39,734 nt of DNA. It comes from an uncultured Synechococcus sp. Its GTDB lineage: Bacteria; Cyanobacteriota; Cyanobacteriia; Phormidesmidales; Phormidesmidaceae. The translations under genes and the position numbers were made by a program. Below, in pieces: positions 16,941-25,666 of this stretch; within the stretch, counting starts at the first letter, position 1; every line of letters begins with the position of its first letter. The notes beneath the pieces were generated by a model. It was not told the DNA's origin. It did no database searches and saw nothing but the letters and a program-made list of their open reading frames with translations. The DNA lies in the NCBI GenBank assembly GCA_937911865.1, contig CALDSK010000007.1, positions 1-39,734 of the forward strand, given 5' to 3'.

Positions 16941-17254
16941 AGAAAATACTCTCCTAAAAAATATGTAACGTTTATGTGCATCAGCGCTGAAAGCGGGGCA
17001 AAGCTTGTCTACTGTTGATAAAGTTCGCTCTTATGTGGATAAGGCTCGCTTTTGGCGGATGCGTAAGGCTGTCAAAAGTGTCTGTTAAGACGGGTTTACG
17101 CTACGACTTTCGCAAATCAATAGATACAGATAAGCGGATAGGTGCGTAGAATTGCCTATGTGTCTAACAGTTTACAGAAGTTTGTGATCGCTTCTGTCCC
17201 AAACCCAAAGTAAATCTGTAACGGACTCCAAAAAGATAACCAGCTCCGCCCAAC
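16941..17254. other. 314-bp divergent spacer between pgk and the universal stress gene
   Basis: No gene is seen. A TTGACA lies on the reverse strand near 17090, but I find no matching -10 box at 16-18 nt. GATAAGGCTCGCTT-like short direct repeats occur at about 17018-17055. Promoters for both genes must lie here. Confidence 0.5.
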
Positions 17255-17662
17255 ATGTATAAGACGCTTCTTCTTTCGATTGACTCTAGCCCTAGCGCCA
17301 AAAAAGTCTTACAAACCGCGCTTGATATGGCTCAGCTCTGTGATTCAAAGGTATTTGTGCTCTCTGTCGTCGAAACAGAGGAGCACAGCGATCCGGCGCA
17401 CCCTGAGCAAACGTCATCGGAAGCAGTAGCTGCGCTGCTTTCTCAAAGCAAAACCGTGTTTGAGCAGCGCGGCTTCACGGCTGAAACGGTAGAACGTGAG
17501 GGTAATCCGGCTTTTATCATCTGTGATGTGGCTGATGAGATAGCCGCTGATCTCATTGTGATGGGCTGTCGAGGCACTGGACTCATTGAAGACGGCTGCG
17601 AGGAAAGTGTGAGCAATCGGGTGATTAATTTAGCGCCTTGTCCTGTGCTGGTGGTGCCGTAA
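17255..17662 (+). CDS. Universal stress protein (UspA family)
   Basis: This 135-residue single-domain Usp protein has the N-terminal strand KTLLLSIDSSPSAKKVLQTALDMA and the C-terminal nucleotide loop VMGCRGTG...SVSNRVINLAPCPVLVVP. The ATP-binding pattern G-x2-G-x9-G-S/T is partly kept: the first two Gly are present but the third is Glu (EES), so nucleotide binding may be weakened. The protein is soluble. The gene is alone, divergent from pgk. Family assignment is sure; the physiological role is not. Confidence 0.92.
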   Translation: MYKTLLLSIDSSPSAKKVLQTALDMAQLCDSKVFVLSVVETEEHSDPAHPEQTSSEAVAALLSQSKTVFEQRGFTAETVEREGNPAFIICDVADEIAADLIVMGCRGTGLIEDGCEESVSNRVINLAPCPVLVVP

Positions 17663-17850
17663 GTAATGCGCTAAGTGGTGCTTTCAGGAATTGAGCGATG
17701 CGCTCGTAACCAGGCCAGTAATTAGGTTCAGTCAGGACCAACGGTTAGGGTGCGAATTGGGTCCGATGAGTAAAGGCCAATTAGGCCCAATGAGTGACCA
17801 ATGAGCGACTAGTGCCGTAAGCTATTAGTCTTGTTGCGCGCTGTTAACCT

Positions 17851-18762
17851 ATGGCACTACCTTCTATTCAGTGGTATCCAGGCCACATTGCCAAGGCGGA
17901 AAAGGCACTGCAAGAGCAGCTCAAGCGGGTAGATGTAGTACTAGAAGTACGCGATGCACGAATTCCACTCTCGACGCTGCATCCAGATTTGGATCGATGG
18001 CTAGGCGATAAGAAGCGGGTGCTGGTCATCAACCGGGTAGATATGGTGTCGGCAGAGATGCGCGATCGCTGGCAGTCCTGGTTCAAAAGCCAAGGTAAAA
18101 CGGCTTACTACACCAACGCTAACCAGGGCAAAGGCGTCGGCCAAATTGCTAAAGCCGCTCAAGCAGCGGGCGCGGCCATGAATCAAAGGCGAAAAGACAG
18201 AGGCATGCGCAGCCGCCCGGTTCGCGCAGTTGTCATTGGATTTCCTAACGTCGGCAAGTCCGCCTTGATCAATCGATTGCTTCGCCGCCGCATTGTAGAA
18301 AGCGCGCGCAAAGCTGGGGTTACGCGTCAGCTGCGATGGATTAGCATTTCAGATGAACTAGAGCTACTCGATTCACCAGGCATTATTCCCGCGCACTTAA
18401 CCGACCAGGAAGCCGCCCTGAAGCTTGCTATCTGCGACGATATTGGCCAAGCAGCTTACGACACGCAGCGAGTAGCTGCCGCTTTTGTTGATCTGATCAA
18501 ACAGCTAGACGAAACAGACACCGCCACTGAGCAGCGTACGCAAGCATTAAAAGATCGATATGGGCTCGATCCGATGGATTGTAGCGGGGAAACTTACCTG
18601 TTTCGGCTCGCCGAGGCGAAGTTTAAAGGATCTCAAGAGCAGGCAGCTCGTAAGTTGCTGATTGAATTTCGGAAGGGGGTATTGGGCAACCTGAGTTTAG
18701 AACTCCCCCCAACTACCACTCTTGATGACAATCGCTCTGTGCTCTCTTCTGTGCCGACTTGA
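17851..18762 (+). CDS. ylqF: Ribosome biogenesis GTPase YlqF/RbgA
   Basis: This 303-residue circularly permuted GTPase acts in late assembly of the 50S subunit. The G motifs occur in permuted order: G4 NRVD (61-64) first, then G1 GFPNVGKS (130-137) and G3 DSPG (174-177). The N-terminal IQWYPGHIAKAEKAL, with the catalytic-type His in PGH, is the family hallmark, and the C-terminal helical RNA-binding part (about 190-280) is present. The length is typical. It is followed by a clear terminator at 18806-18841. Confidence 0.96.
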   Translation: MALPSIQWYPGHIAKAEKALQEQLKRVDVVLEVRDARIPLSTLHPDLDRWLGDKKRVLVINRVDMVSAEMRDRWQSWFKSQGKTAYYTNANQGKGVGQIAKAAQAAGAAMNQRRKDRGMRSRPVRAVVIGFPNVGKSALINRLLRRRIVESARKAGVTRQLRWISISDELELLDSPGIIPAHLTDQEAALKLAICDDIGQAAYDTQRVAAAFVDLIKQLDETDTATEQRTQALKDRYGLDPMDCSGETYLFRLAEAKFKGSQEQAARKLLIEFRKGVLGNLSLELPPTTTLDDNRSVLSSVPT

Positions 18763-18805
18763 GCCTTACAAAACTCTTCAAGCACAAGTTAAAGCGCAAA
18801 CTATA

Positions 18806-18841
18806 GAGCACCCGCCGCTACGTAAAGATAGCCGGGTGCTC
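18806..18841 (+). terminator. Intrinsic terminator after ylqF
   Basis: GAGCACCCG (18806-18814) pairs perfectly with CGGGTGCTC (18833-18841) and is followed by AATTTTGATTTTG. It lies 44 nt past the stop codon. Confidence 0.8.
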
Positions 18842-18942
18842 AATTTTGATTTTGACGAATACTGCTGACGTTGTTCGGCAGGCATTTTCCCATGCCTTCT
18901 TTTCAAGGAAATGCAACCAGAGAGCACAGAGCTAAATCCTAA

Positions 18943-20232
18943 TTGCAACCGCACGTAACAATTACCGACACACAGGCCAACAGCTCTATGTTCACCTTTC
19001 AGCCAGCGTCTGGTTACTTTAAAGATCGAGCACTATCACTGCCCGCAACCAAAACAGACAGCAGTGGGCCCAGCGTTTCCGTGATCGCGCCCGATCTATC
19101 TGGCGGCGGAACAACACGCGTTTATCTCGTTGCAAACGCACTCCAGCGATTAGGCTTTCAGGTCACCGTCATAGGACCTCAGTTTTCATCGCCAATTTAT
19201 CCGCAGCCACCTAAAAATCTGAACGTTTGCGCGGTTCCCGCAGAGCGGTCTTTGAAATATGCGATCGCCCTTAAAGCAATCCTGTCCTCACTCAACTCAG
19301 ACCTAATTTACGCCATCAAACCCAGACCCACAAGTTTAGGTACGGCGCTACTCAAACAGCTTACTAACCGTCGTCGGCCGGTACTGCTCGACATTGACGA
19401 CTGGGAAATGAGCTGGCAGGGCAAACGCTACCGTCCTACCCCCAAACAGCTACTCCGCGACCTGCTCAAACCCAACGGTGCCCTACACAACCCTGAGCAT
19501 CCCATCTGCATTGAATGGATGGAATCATTGATCACCCGTGCTGATGCTGTAACGACTAGCACCCGATTCTTACAACAGAAATTCAACGGATACTACCTCC
19601 CCAACAGTAAAGACACTCAGCTGTTCAATCCGGCCACTTTTAATCCAGAAGCTAGCCGAGAAAAATACGGGCTATCGGGCTATCGGGTCCTGATGTTTCC
19701 AGGTACAGCCAGGCCACACAAGGGCCTAGAAGATATGCTGATCGCGCTAGATAAGCTTAACCAGCCGGACCTCCGCCTGGTTATCGTTGGTGGCCGCAAA
19801 CCCGATAGCTATGAGGATGATCTGCTCGCTCGCTGGGGACGCTGGCTGATCAAACTGCCGCGCTTTTCAATGGCTGAAATGGCTGAAGTAGTTTCAGCAG
19901 CTCACGTTGTTGTCGTTCCACAGCGAAATTACGAAACGGCGAAAGCTCAGTTTCCCCTCAAGCTCACTGACGGCATGGCCATGGCTAAACCCATCTTGTC
20001 CACAACCGTAGGCGATATTCCTGAAATCTTAATCGGATGTGGGTACTTTGCCGAACCAGAATCACCCGATCAGCTGGCCGCACAGCTATCGACAATCTTT
20101 CAAAACTGGGAAGACGCCGTTCATATGGGGCTAAAGGCCAGAGCGCGATGCATAGAGCACTACAGCCTAAACGCAATGGCTAGCCGCTTGCAGGCACTGA
20201 TGATTCAGAAAGGATACCTAGTGTCAGCTTGA
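18943..20232 (+). CDS. Glycosyltransferase family 4 protein
   Basis: This 429-residue GT-B fold enzyme has an N-terminal acceptor domain with the glycine-rich loop PDLSGGGTTRVYLVANAL (about 50-67) and a C-terminal nucleotide-sugar domain beginning near 225 (REKYGLSGYRVLMFPGTARPHKGLEDMLIAL). FPLKLTDGMAMAKPILSTTVGDIPEI is the conserved C-terminal donor-binding block, with the usual Glu replaced by Asp (KLTDGMA). It probably transfers a sugar onto a surface glycan or glycolipid. The frame opens at TTG 18943; ATG 18988 is an alternative, and neither has a clear ribosome binding site. The ABC exporter follows after a 509-bp gap. Confidence 0.9.
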   Translation: MQPHVTITDTQANSSMFTFQPASGYFKDRALSLPATKTDSSGPSVSVIAPDLSGGGTTRVYLVANALQRLGFQVTVIGPQFSSPIYPQPPKNLNVCAVPAERSLKYAIALKAILSSLNSDLIYAIKPRPTSLGTALLKQLTNRRRPVLLDIDDWEMSWQGKRYRPTPKQLLRDLLKPNGALHNPEHPICIEWMESLITRADAVTTSTRFLQQKFNGYYLPNSKDTQLFNPATFNPEASREKYGLSGYRVLMFPGTARPHKGLEDMLIALDKLNQPDLRLVIVGGRKPDSYEDDLLARWGRWLIKLPRFSMAEMAEVVSAAHVVVVPQRNYETAKAQFPLKLTDGMAMAKPILSTTVGDIPEILIGCGYFAEPESPDQLAAQLSTIFQNWEDAVHMGLKARARCIEHYSLNAMASRLQALMIQKGYLVSA

Positions 20233-20741
20233 GAATAGAACAAGTCTATGTGGTAAGTGTTAGGGAAAATGCCCGACAGCTTTGTATAAGTAAAGAGTTC
20301 TGGTAGGAGCGATGTAGATCAAATCGCCAGACACCATTCGTGACATAAGCTTGTATAGCTATGCCAAGAAACCGGCTTTCACAGTAATGCTTTCTTCAGC
20401 TGTTTCTTGTGAGTAGCGTTTCTTTGAAATCAGCGGCAGGTCCCAGCAGGCAAGCTCTTTTTCAACGACCAACCATCGTATGAATGCATTCAGGCGATGA
20501 CATAGCGTCTTGGGTAAGCACTTGTCTTAGGCAAGCACTTTGGGTACATGCTACGGTCATGCGTCTTTGTCATAGCGCTTTGTTCACTATATGACTATAT
20601 GTTTGTGCACCATCTATATGTTTGTAGCTGGCACTTACAGCCGGCACCTAGCCGGCACCTGAGCCAAGAGCCAAGTCATCAAGGCTATATATTAAATTTC
20701 AGTTTTTAAGGTTATACAGGATTTCGATTAAGCCAAGGGTT
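20233..20741. other. 509-bp spacer with short direct repeats
   Basis: No gene is seen. Repeated pieces include AAGCACTT (near 20516 and 20535), CTATATGTTTGT (near 20595 and 20620) and two copies of a GCCGGCACCT unit (about 20640-20662). It probably holds the exporter promoter and a long leader. Confidence 0.55.
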
Positions 20742-22781
20742 ATGCATTCTAGAAAACTTCTCACACAATCACTGCTTCAATACCCGGTGCTGGTTTTTCT
20801 AACCATTGTGCTTGGATTTTCGGGCGCTTTATTTAACGGTGTCAGTACAGTTTTGCTGGTACCTATCCTATTAGAACTGTTAGGCCAGTCCACGGAGTTT
20901 TCCACTCAGCTACCAGACATTTTGCAGCAGCTTCTCGGCTTATTTGATGGCGTATCCGACCGCTATAGACTAGTGACCCTAGCAGCTGCGGTCGTTACCC
21001 TAATCGTTCTTAAAAATGCAGCCGTCTATGCAGGCTCTCTATCTTCTAATAGCTTAAACCGCAAGCTAGCTGCTCAGCTACGCCTGGATGGGCTGCGAAT
21101 TCTATTAGATGTCGATTTAGCCTACTTCTCAAAGACGAAGGCAGGCGATTTGCTAAACCATCTCAACATTGAAGTTAGCCGGACGACAAAATCGATTCGC
21201 GAGCTTTCTAGACTAGCGATTTCGGCAATCACAATATTAGTGTTCGTTGGCTTTTTACTTTGGACATCCTGGCAGCTCACGATCATTGCAACTCTGGCAT
21301 TAGGGTTGGTTGCACTCATCAATCAGTCAGCTGTTAGGCGGGCAAAAATTTTGGGGGGAGAACTGTCACGCTTCTCTCGCAACTATTCCTCTCGGCTGGT
21401 CGAGATCCTAGCAGGTATTCGTCTAGTTAAAGCAACTGCCAACGAAGAGCAAGAATATGCAGAGGTCAGTCAGCTCATCGCTAGTCGAGAAATTGCTGAA
21501 TACCGTTCACAGCTGCTGTTTGCAGGCATCGCCCCAATCAATGAAGTCTCTAGTATTATTGCGCTGCTCAGCATTGCATCCATCGGCCGAGCTGCTATGG
21601 GCGAACAGATAGAGAGTTTTTCTTCTATTTTGCTCACGTATCTGCTGGTGCTCTTTCGCATGTTGCCAGCAATTGCGCAGCTCAACAGCGCCCGGTCTCA
21701 GCTGGCCAACGTGCTACCCAGCGTTTCAGTTGTCAGTAATTTCCTCCGCCGCGACGATAAGCCTTTTATGACTCACGGGCACCGGCAGTACAACGAACTA
21801 AGACATAGCATCCACTTTAACCACCTCACGTTCAGCTACCCTGGCGCGGATCATCCTGTTCTCTCCAACGTCGATTTGACGTTAAAGAAGGGAACAACCC
21901 TGGCGCTGGTAGGGGCTTCAGGGGCCGGTAAATCAACGCTAGCAGACTTACTACCCAGATTTTACGATCCAGATTCGGGCTCTATTGAAATTGACGGAAT
22001 TGACCTGAAGGAAATCGAACTGTCGAGTTTTCGTAAGCGACTCGGCATTGTCAGCCAAGACACTTTTCTGTTTAATTCATCGGTACGTGACAATCTGGTG
22101 TATGGTCGCCCAGAAGCCAGCGACGCTGATATTGAAGATGCGCTTCGTCGCTCTAATGCATACACCTTTGTGCAAGAGTTACCAGAGGGTTTAGAGACGC
22201 TCATCGGAGATCGCGGCGTTATGCTCTCAGGCGGCCAAAGGCAAAGATTAGCCATCGCTCGCGCCCTGCTGCAAGACCCCGATATCCTGATTCTCGACGA
22301 GGCTACGAGTGCACTCGACACCATTTCGGAGCGGCTGGTACAAAAGGCTATTGATGAGTTAAGCCGCGATCGCACCACACTTGTCATTGCTCACCGACTT
22401 TCTACAGTGCAAAACGCTGACCAAATCGCTGTGCTCGATCAGGGCAAAGTAGTTGAAACTGGCACCCATACAGAGTTGCTAAACAAAGGCGGATACTATT
22501 CGCAGCTATGCGCTATTCAGTTTTCTGAAAAGGTCAAAGATGAAAAGTACAACGATGAGCGCGCTGAACGCGATGAAACCATCAGCCACGTTTCCTACGA
22601 GCTGCGCTCTAGATTGAACGGCGTTTTGGGTAGTCTGACCTTACTCAACGATGGCACTATGATGCGGGACGACAAAGAGCGCGACGAGCTGACAGCTTCG
22701 GCCTACGAAACGACCTTGACCTTACTGAAGGTGGTTGAGTCGCTAGAGAAATCAGGCAGAAAAACATCCAGTCAGTTTTGA
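20742..22781 (+). CDS. ABC exporter (fused permease-ATPase) with histidine-kinase-like C-terminal tail
   Basis: This 679-residue type IV exporter half-transporter has a membrane domain (about 1-325) with helices near 15-45, 75-100, 155-195 and 265-310. Its ATPase domain (about 355-590) has Walker A GASGAGKST (391-399), Q439, LSGGQ (495-499), Walker B ILILDE (515-520) and His551. It resembles the HepA/MsbA group that exports glycolipids or glycan precursors. Standard members end near 590-610; here residues 596-679 form an added charged tail. Its core, ISHVSYELRSRLNGVLGSL, closely matches a histidine kinase H-box (SHELRTPLNGILG), with Tyr619 replacing the phosphorylated His. Flanking glycosyltransferases support polysaccharide or glycolipid export. 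Confidence 0.92.
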   Translation: MHSRKLLTQSLLQYPVLVFLTIVLGFSGALFNGVSTVLLVPILLELLGQSTEFSTQLPDILQQLLGLFDGVSDRYRLVTLAAAVVTLIVLKNAAVYAGSLSSNSLNRKLAAQLRLDGLRILLDVDLAYFSKTKAGDLLNHLNIEVSRTTKSIRELSRLAISAITILVFVGFLLWTSWQLTIIATLALGLVALINQSAVRRAKILGGELSRFSRNYSSRLVEILAGIRLVKATANEEQEYAEVSQLIASREIAEYRSQLLFAGIAPINEVSSIIALLSIASIGRAAMGEQIESFSSILLTYLLVLFRMLPAIAQLNSARSQLANVLPSVSVVSNFLRRDDKPFMTHGHRQYNELRHSIHFNHLTFSYPGADHPVLSNVDLTLKKGTTLALVGASGAGKSTLADLLPRFYDPDSGSIEIDGIDLKEIELSSFRKRLGIVSQDTFLFNSSVRDNLVYGRPEASDADIEDALRRSNAYTFVQELPEGLETLIGDRGVMLSGGQRQRLAIARALLQDPDILILDEATSALDTISERLVQKAIDELSRDRTTLVIAHRLSTVQNADQIAVLDQGKVVETGTHTELLNKGGYYSQLCAIQFSEKVKDEKYNDERAERDETISHVSYELRSRLNGVLGSLTLLNDGTMMRDDKERDELTASAYETTLTLLKVVESLEKSGRKTSSQF

Positions 22782-22829
22782 TAAGCCTCGGTCGCTCCCA
22801 GTCAGTGGTCGGTTTGATGCGATTGCTCA

Positions 22830-22912
22830 GGTCTAATCACTTAGGTCTGTTCGCTTAGGTCTATTCGCTTAGGTCTATTCGCTTAGTTTTGATTACCTAG
22901 TTTTAATTACCA
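22830..22912. repeat. 14-bp tandem repeat upstream of a glycosyltransferase-like gene
   Basis: Units of GGTCTATTCGCTTA-type sequence start at 22830, 22844, 22858 and 22872; two diverged units (GTTTTGATTACCTA and GTTTTAATTACC) continue from 22886 and 22900. The array lies between the ABC exporter stop and the next gene start at 22952. The two central units are identical. Confidence 0.85.
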
Positions 22913-22951
22913 GTTAGATATTGACCGAGGGGTCTAAAAGGAGACTGACGG

Positions 22952-23893
22952 ATGCGGGGTGTATACATAGTGGCCAATGACAAGGTCAGCGAAAATGCGA
23001 TCGCCCTAATGAGCAGTCTTCGCAGTCACGACCCAGACATTCCCGTCTTTCTCATTCCCTTCGACGATCACCATCAAAACGTCGCCAGGCAATTAGCCGA
23101 CATGTACGGCGTGCAGCTTTTTCCCGACCTAGCGTTCTTAAATACGCTCACTCAAACTATCGGTGAGATCTTTCCTCAAGATTTTTTGGCACTACCCAAC
23201 AAAATGCGCAAGCTTGCCGCTTGGTTTGGGCCCTTAGATGAATTCCTCTATATCGATACCGACATTCTTTTTTTCACGACGGTAACCGATACCCTTAGCT
23301 ACCTAGAACAGGCCGACTTTATCTGGTGCGACTATCAGTTCAAAAGAGGGCTTAAGGATGTATTTTCTAAGGTGGTGCTTGCACAAAATATTTTTGAGCC
23401 CCGCGCCTTAGAGGACGTTTTCAACAGCGGACTGTGGGGCTCTCGAAAAAGCGCCCTAACAATAGAGCAGCTGTACGAGACCTTAAAGGAATGCGCATCG
23501 CATAAAGCGTATTTCGACTTTTCAAGCGGCTGTACCGATCAGCCCATCATGAACTATCTGGTGTTAAAGACCATCCCCCGACGTTTGAATATTGTTAAGG
23601 CTAACCCTGGTGAGCCTGGCAGCTGGGGAGGCAATCCCAAATTTGAGCAGCGCGGTGAGCAACTATTTGACGACAATCGTCCCTTACGGTACTTGCACTG
23701 GGCAGGAACGCCTATGGAACCAGGAGGTCCCTATCGCAGCTTATGGACGTACTATCGATACCTCAACGATCCCGAAGGTAAGGCCTATGCAGCAGCCAAC
23801 CAACCGAAGCCACCTTCTAGCTTCAGACGGCTTACAGAAGGGGTAAAAGACAAACTAAGAGCGACGCTGAAAAAACCTTACAAAATAAGGTAA
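22952..23893 (+). CDS. Glycosyltransferase-like protein (GT-A, DxD) of cyanobacterial type
   Basis: This 313-residue protein begins like a GT-A nucleotide-diphospho-sugar transferase: YIVANDKVSENAIALMSSLR resembles the GT8 opening, and FLYIDTDILFF holds the DxD metal motif (D102, D104). Later conserved-looking pieces are FNSGLWGSRK, GCTDQPIMNYLVL and LRYLHWAGTPM, typical of GT8-like folds. I associate this pattern with a cyanobacterial group named after Npun_R2821/R2822, from memory. AAGGAG lies 8 nt before the ATG, the best ribosome binding site in this cluster. It follows the ABC exporter after 170 bp, suggesting a shared pathway in surface glycan assembly. Confidence 0.8.
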   Translation: MRGVYIVANDKVSENAIALMSSLRSHDPDIPVFLIPFDDHHQNVARQLADMYGVQLFPDLAFLNTLTQTIGEIFPQDFLALPNKMRKLAAWFGPLDEFLYIDTDILFFTTVTDTLSYLEQADFIWCDYQFKRGLKDVFSKVVLAQNIFEPRALEDVFNSGLWGSRKSALTIEQLYETLKECASHKAYFDFSSGCTDQPIMNYLVLKTIPRRLNIVKANPGEPGSWGGNPKFEQRGEQLFDDNRPLRYLHWAGTPMEPGGPYRSLWTYYRYLNDPEGKAYAAANQPKPPSSFRRLTEGVKDKLRATLKKPYKIR

Positions 23894-23927
23894 CCATCGC
23901 TTGGCATAAAAGCTTGAATAACAGGGC

Positions 23928-23977
23928 TTCTGCCGAGTTGCTTCGCAGAACAATTATTGAGCGTAAGCAATGCTTAC
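23928..23977. terminator. Two small hairpins between convergent genes
   Basis: TTCTGC (23928-23933) pairs with GCAGAA (23945-23950), and GTAAGC (23963-23968) with GCTTAC (23972-23977). They lie between the glycosyltransferase-like gene and the reverse amidase gene. Stems are short and no strong T-tract follows, so terminator function is tentative. Confidence 0.35.
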
Positions 23978-23987
23978 CAGCAGCGAG

Positions 23988-24788
23988 CTAGAGTCCTGCT
24001 CGGCTGGGATATTGGTTCAAAAGATCAAGCAGCCGCTGAGCATCAAAAGAGCGTGGATCTGTACGTGTACCAGAGCGATCGACCGCTTCGTGAGTCGTAA
24101 TTCGGCCATTGTGAACGGTCGTACGTGCTAGTAGCCACGCTAAAGACTGATACTGCGCTTCTGTGTAGCCACTGTGACCAGCGTTGTTATTGTTTTGACC
24201 GTCTGGTGGGGTTTCTAACGAAATGTGGTAGGCGAAATTGTTTACAGAGCTAGGAAAGCTCGCATTCGTGAATACCGATTCTTCGCCTGCAGTTCCGATA
24301 AAGGTCGAATCGCCAGCACCAAAGGCCCTTTGTTCTGGGGGAACGACATAGTAAATAGTGCCATCTAGCCCGATTAAGGTGTGATAGCTGACTTGATCTG
24401 CATCGTTAGGATGATTAGTCTGAAATAGGTTGAGCGCACTAGAAGCCGAACCCACTGTTTCATGCAGGACCACTATGTACTGGTTGCTCAAAGCATTACC
24501 GCTTACATCAGCAGAAAAGCGCTCCCCATAGTTAGAAGGATGGGCCAAGTGAACCTTTTCTACAGGCTGATAGCCTGTAGACGACTTTGACAAGTGTCCG
24601 AGCGATTGACTTTGTATGGGTGAGCTGTTTTGATATTCGGTGGTTAGACCACTCAAATGGTTGATGGGCTGATCTCCCCGCGCAGACTCTTGGCTGGTAC
24701 CCGAAATAACGGTGGTAACAGCTGTTAAGAAAACCGCAGCAGTGCTAGTAGCCCAAATTAACCAGGACTGGCGCATAGGACGACTCAC
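23988..24788 (-). CDS. Exported N-acetylmuramoyl-L-alanine amidase (Amidase_2 / PGRP fold)
   Basis: This 266-residue protein has an N-terminal signal or anchor segment (about 8-30), a Ser/Gln-rich linker (31-100) and an Amidase_2 domain (about 103-260). Zinc ligands are probably His109 (VVLHETVG), His233 (TTHEAVD) and Asp244 (TDPRSFD); YHTLIGLDGTIYYVVP and AYHISLE are typical family segments. It would cleave the amide bond between muramic acid and the peptide stem in the periplasm. The start is GTG 24788 or ATG 24776. It converges with the glycosyltransferase-like gene; a link to that cluster is positional only. Confidence 0.88.
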   Translation of the reverse strand: MSRPMRQSWLIWATSTAAVFLTAVTTVISGTSQESARGDQPINHLSGLTTEYQNSSPIQSQSLGHLSKSSTGYQPVEKVHLAHPSNYGERFSADVSGNALSNQYIVVLHETVGSASSALNLFQTNHPNDADQVSYHTLIGLDGTIYYVVPPEQRAFGAGDSTFIGTAGEESVFTNASFPSSVNNFAYHISLETPPDGQNNNNAGHSGYTEAQYQSLAWLLARTTVHNGRITTHEAVDRSGTRTDPRSFDAQRLLDLLNQYPSRAGL

Positions 24789-25013
24789 AAAGGTTTGAGG
24801 GTTAGAAGTGGTTAGAGGATTAGAAGTAGTTTGAAAAACTTAGATAGTGCTACGCCCATATTATCCCTCAGCAGGAAGGCTTGGGCCGTAATACCTATCA
24901 AATTATCTTAAAGAATAAAATTCCGTAGTTTTAGCTACTGATTTCTTGTCTAGGAAACCCAGCTCACATATTTTTTACCGAGCGTATCTCACCCTTTCAT
25001 ACAGCCTCTGAGC

Positions 25014-25664
25014 CTATCGAGGGCTACCCTGACGCGATAAGTACTGCCGATAGTATTGCCGATATAGCAGCTCTAGCCTGCCGCTGTAAGCTTCTATAGC
25101 AGCTCTTTGCCGGCGGTAGAGGCCTAGAAATAAGTTGGCAAATAAGAGCGTTGAGATCGCAACCAATAATCCCGCTGCGGTAGAGACCAGCGCCGTGCCA
25201 ATGCCTGCTGTCACGTCAGTAGCAGATTCGCCTAAGCCCTCACCAATTCGCAGCGACGAAAACGATTCCATCAGTCCCAAAATCGTCCCCAGCAATCCCA
25301 ACAACGGCGCAACGCCGATAATGGTATCAAACACTGTATTAAATCGCTTCAGTAGCGGTATTTCGCTTTGAGCCGCACTCTCAAGCGCCAGACGAAAGTC
25401 TTCAGGGGTGCCTTGCTCTAGGGTGAGCGCCGCCAAGAAGATGCGGGCGATGGGAAAGTTGACCTGCTTTCGCAAACGGGCGATCGCCTCTTGAGGCTGC
25501 GTGCTGTATAGGCTCAATATCTGCAAGATAAATCGGTCCTGCTGCTGATAGAGCTGTAGCCAAAACAATCCTCGCTCAAAAATCAGCGTCGTAGCCAATA
25601 TCGAAAAGCCCAGCAGCGGCCACATGACCACTCCACCCGAGCGAAATAAATCTATCAGACCCAA
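25014..25664 (-). CDS. MotA/TolQ/ExbB proton channel family protein
   Basis: This 216-residue inner-membrane protein has three helices: near 14-34 (VVMWPLLGFSILATTLIF), about 110-132 (NTVFDTIIGVAPLLGLLGTILGLM) and about 150-180 (DVTAGIGTALVSTAAGLLVAI). The conserved proline/glycine-rich APLLGLLGTILGLM and the TAGIGTALVSTAAGL helix, with its pore-lining Thr, are those of ExbB/TolQ. Such proteins work with an ExbD/TolR partner to couple proton flow to outer-membrane processes, but no exbD lies next to it. The start is TTG 25664, with a GGGGGAAG ribosome binding site that is part of a tandem repeat in the leader. Confidence 0.9.
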   Translation of the reverse strand: MGLIDLFRSGGVVMWPLLGFSILATTLIFERGLFWLQLYQQQDRFILQILSLYSTQPQEAIARLRKQVNFPIARIFLAALTLEQGTPEDFRLALESAAQSEIPLLKRFNTVFDTIIGVAPLLGLLGTILGLMESFSSLRIGEGLGESATDVTAGIGTALVSTAAGLLVAISTLLFANLFLGLYRRQRAAIEAYSGRLELLYRQYYRQYLSRQGSPR

Positions 25665-25666
25665 TT

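Noticed and set aside
17085..17115. pgk promoter based on a reverse-strand TTGACA
   Set aside because: No acceptable -10 box occurs at 16-18 nt from it.
21962..22387. Reverse 141-codon ORF inside the ABC exporter
   Set aside because: It is a Ser/Arg-rich antisense shadow of the ATPase domain.
22830..22912. CRISPR-like array
   Set aside because: The units are only 14 bp and directly adjacent, with no spacers and no cas genes.
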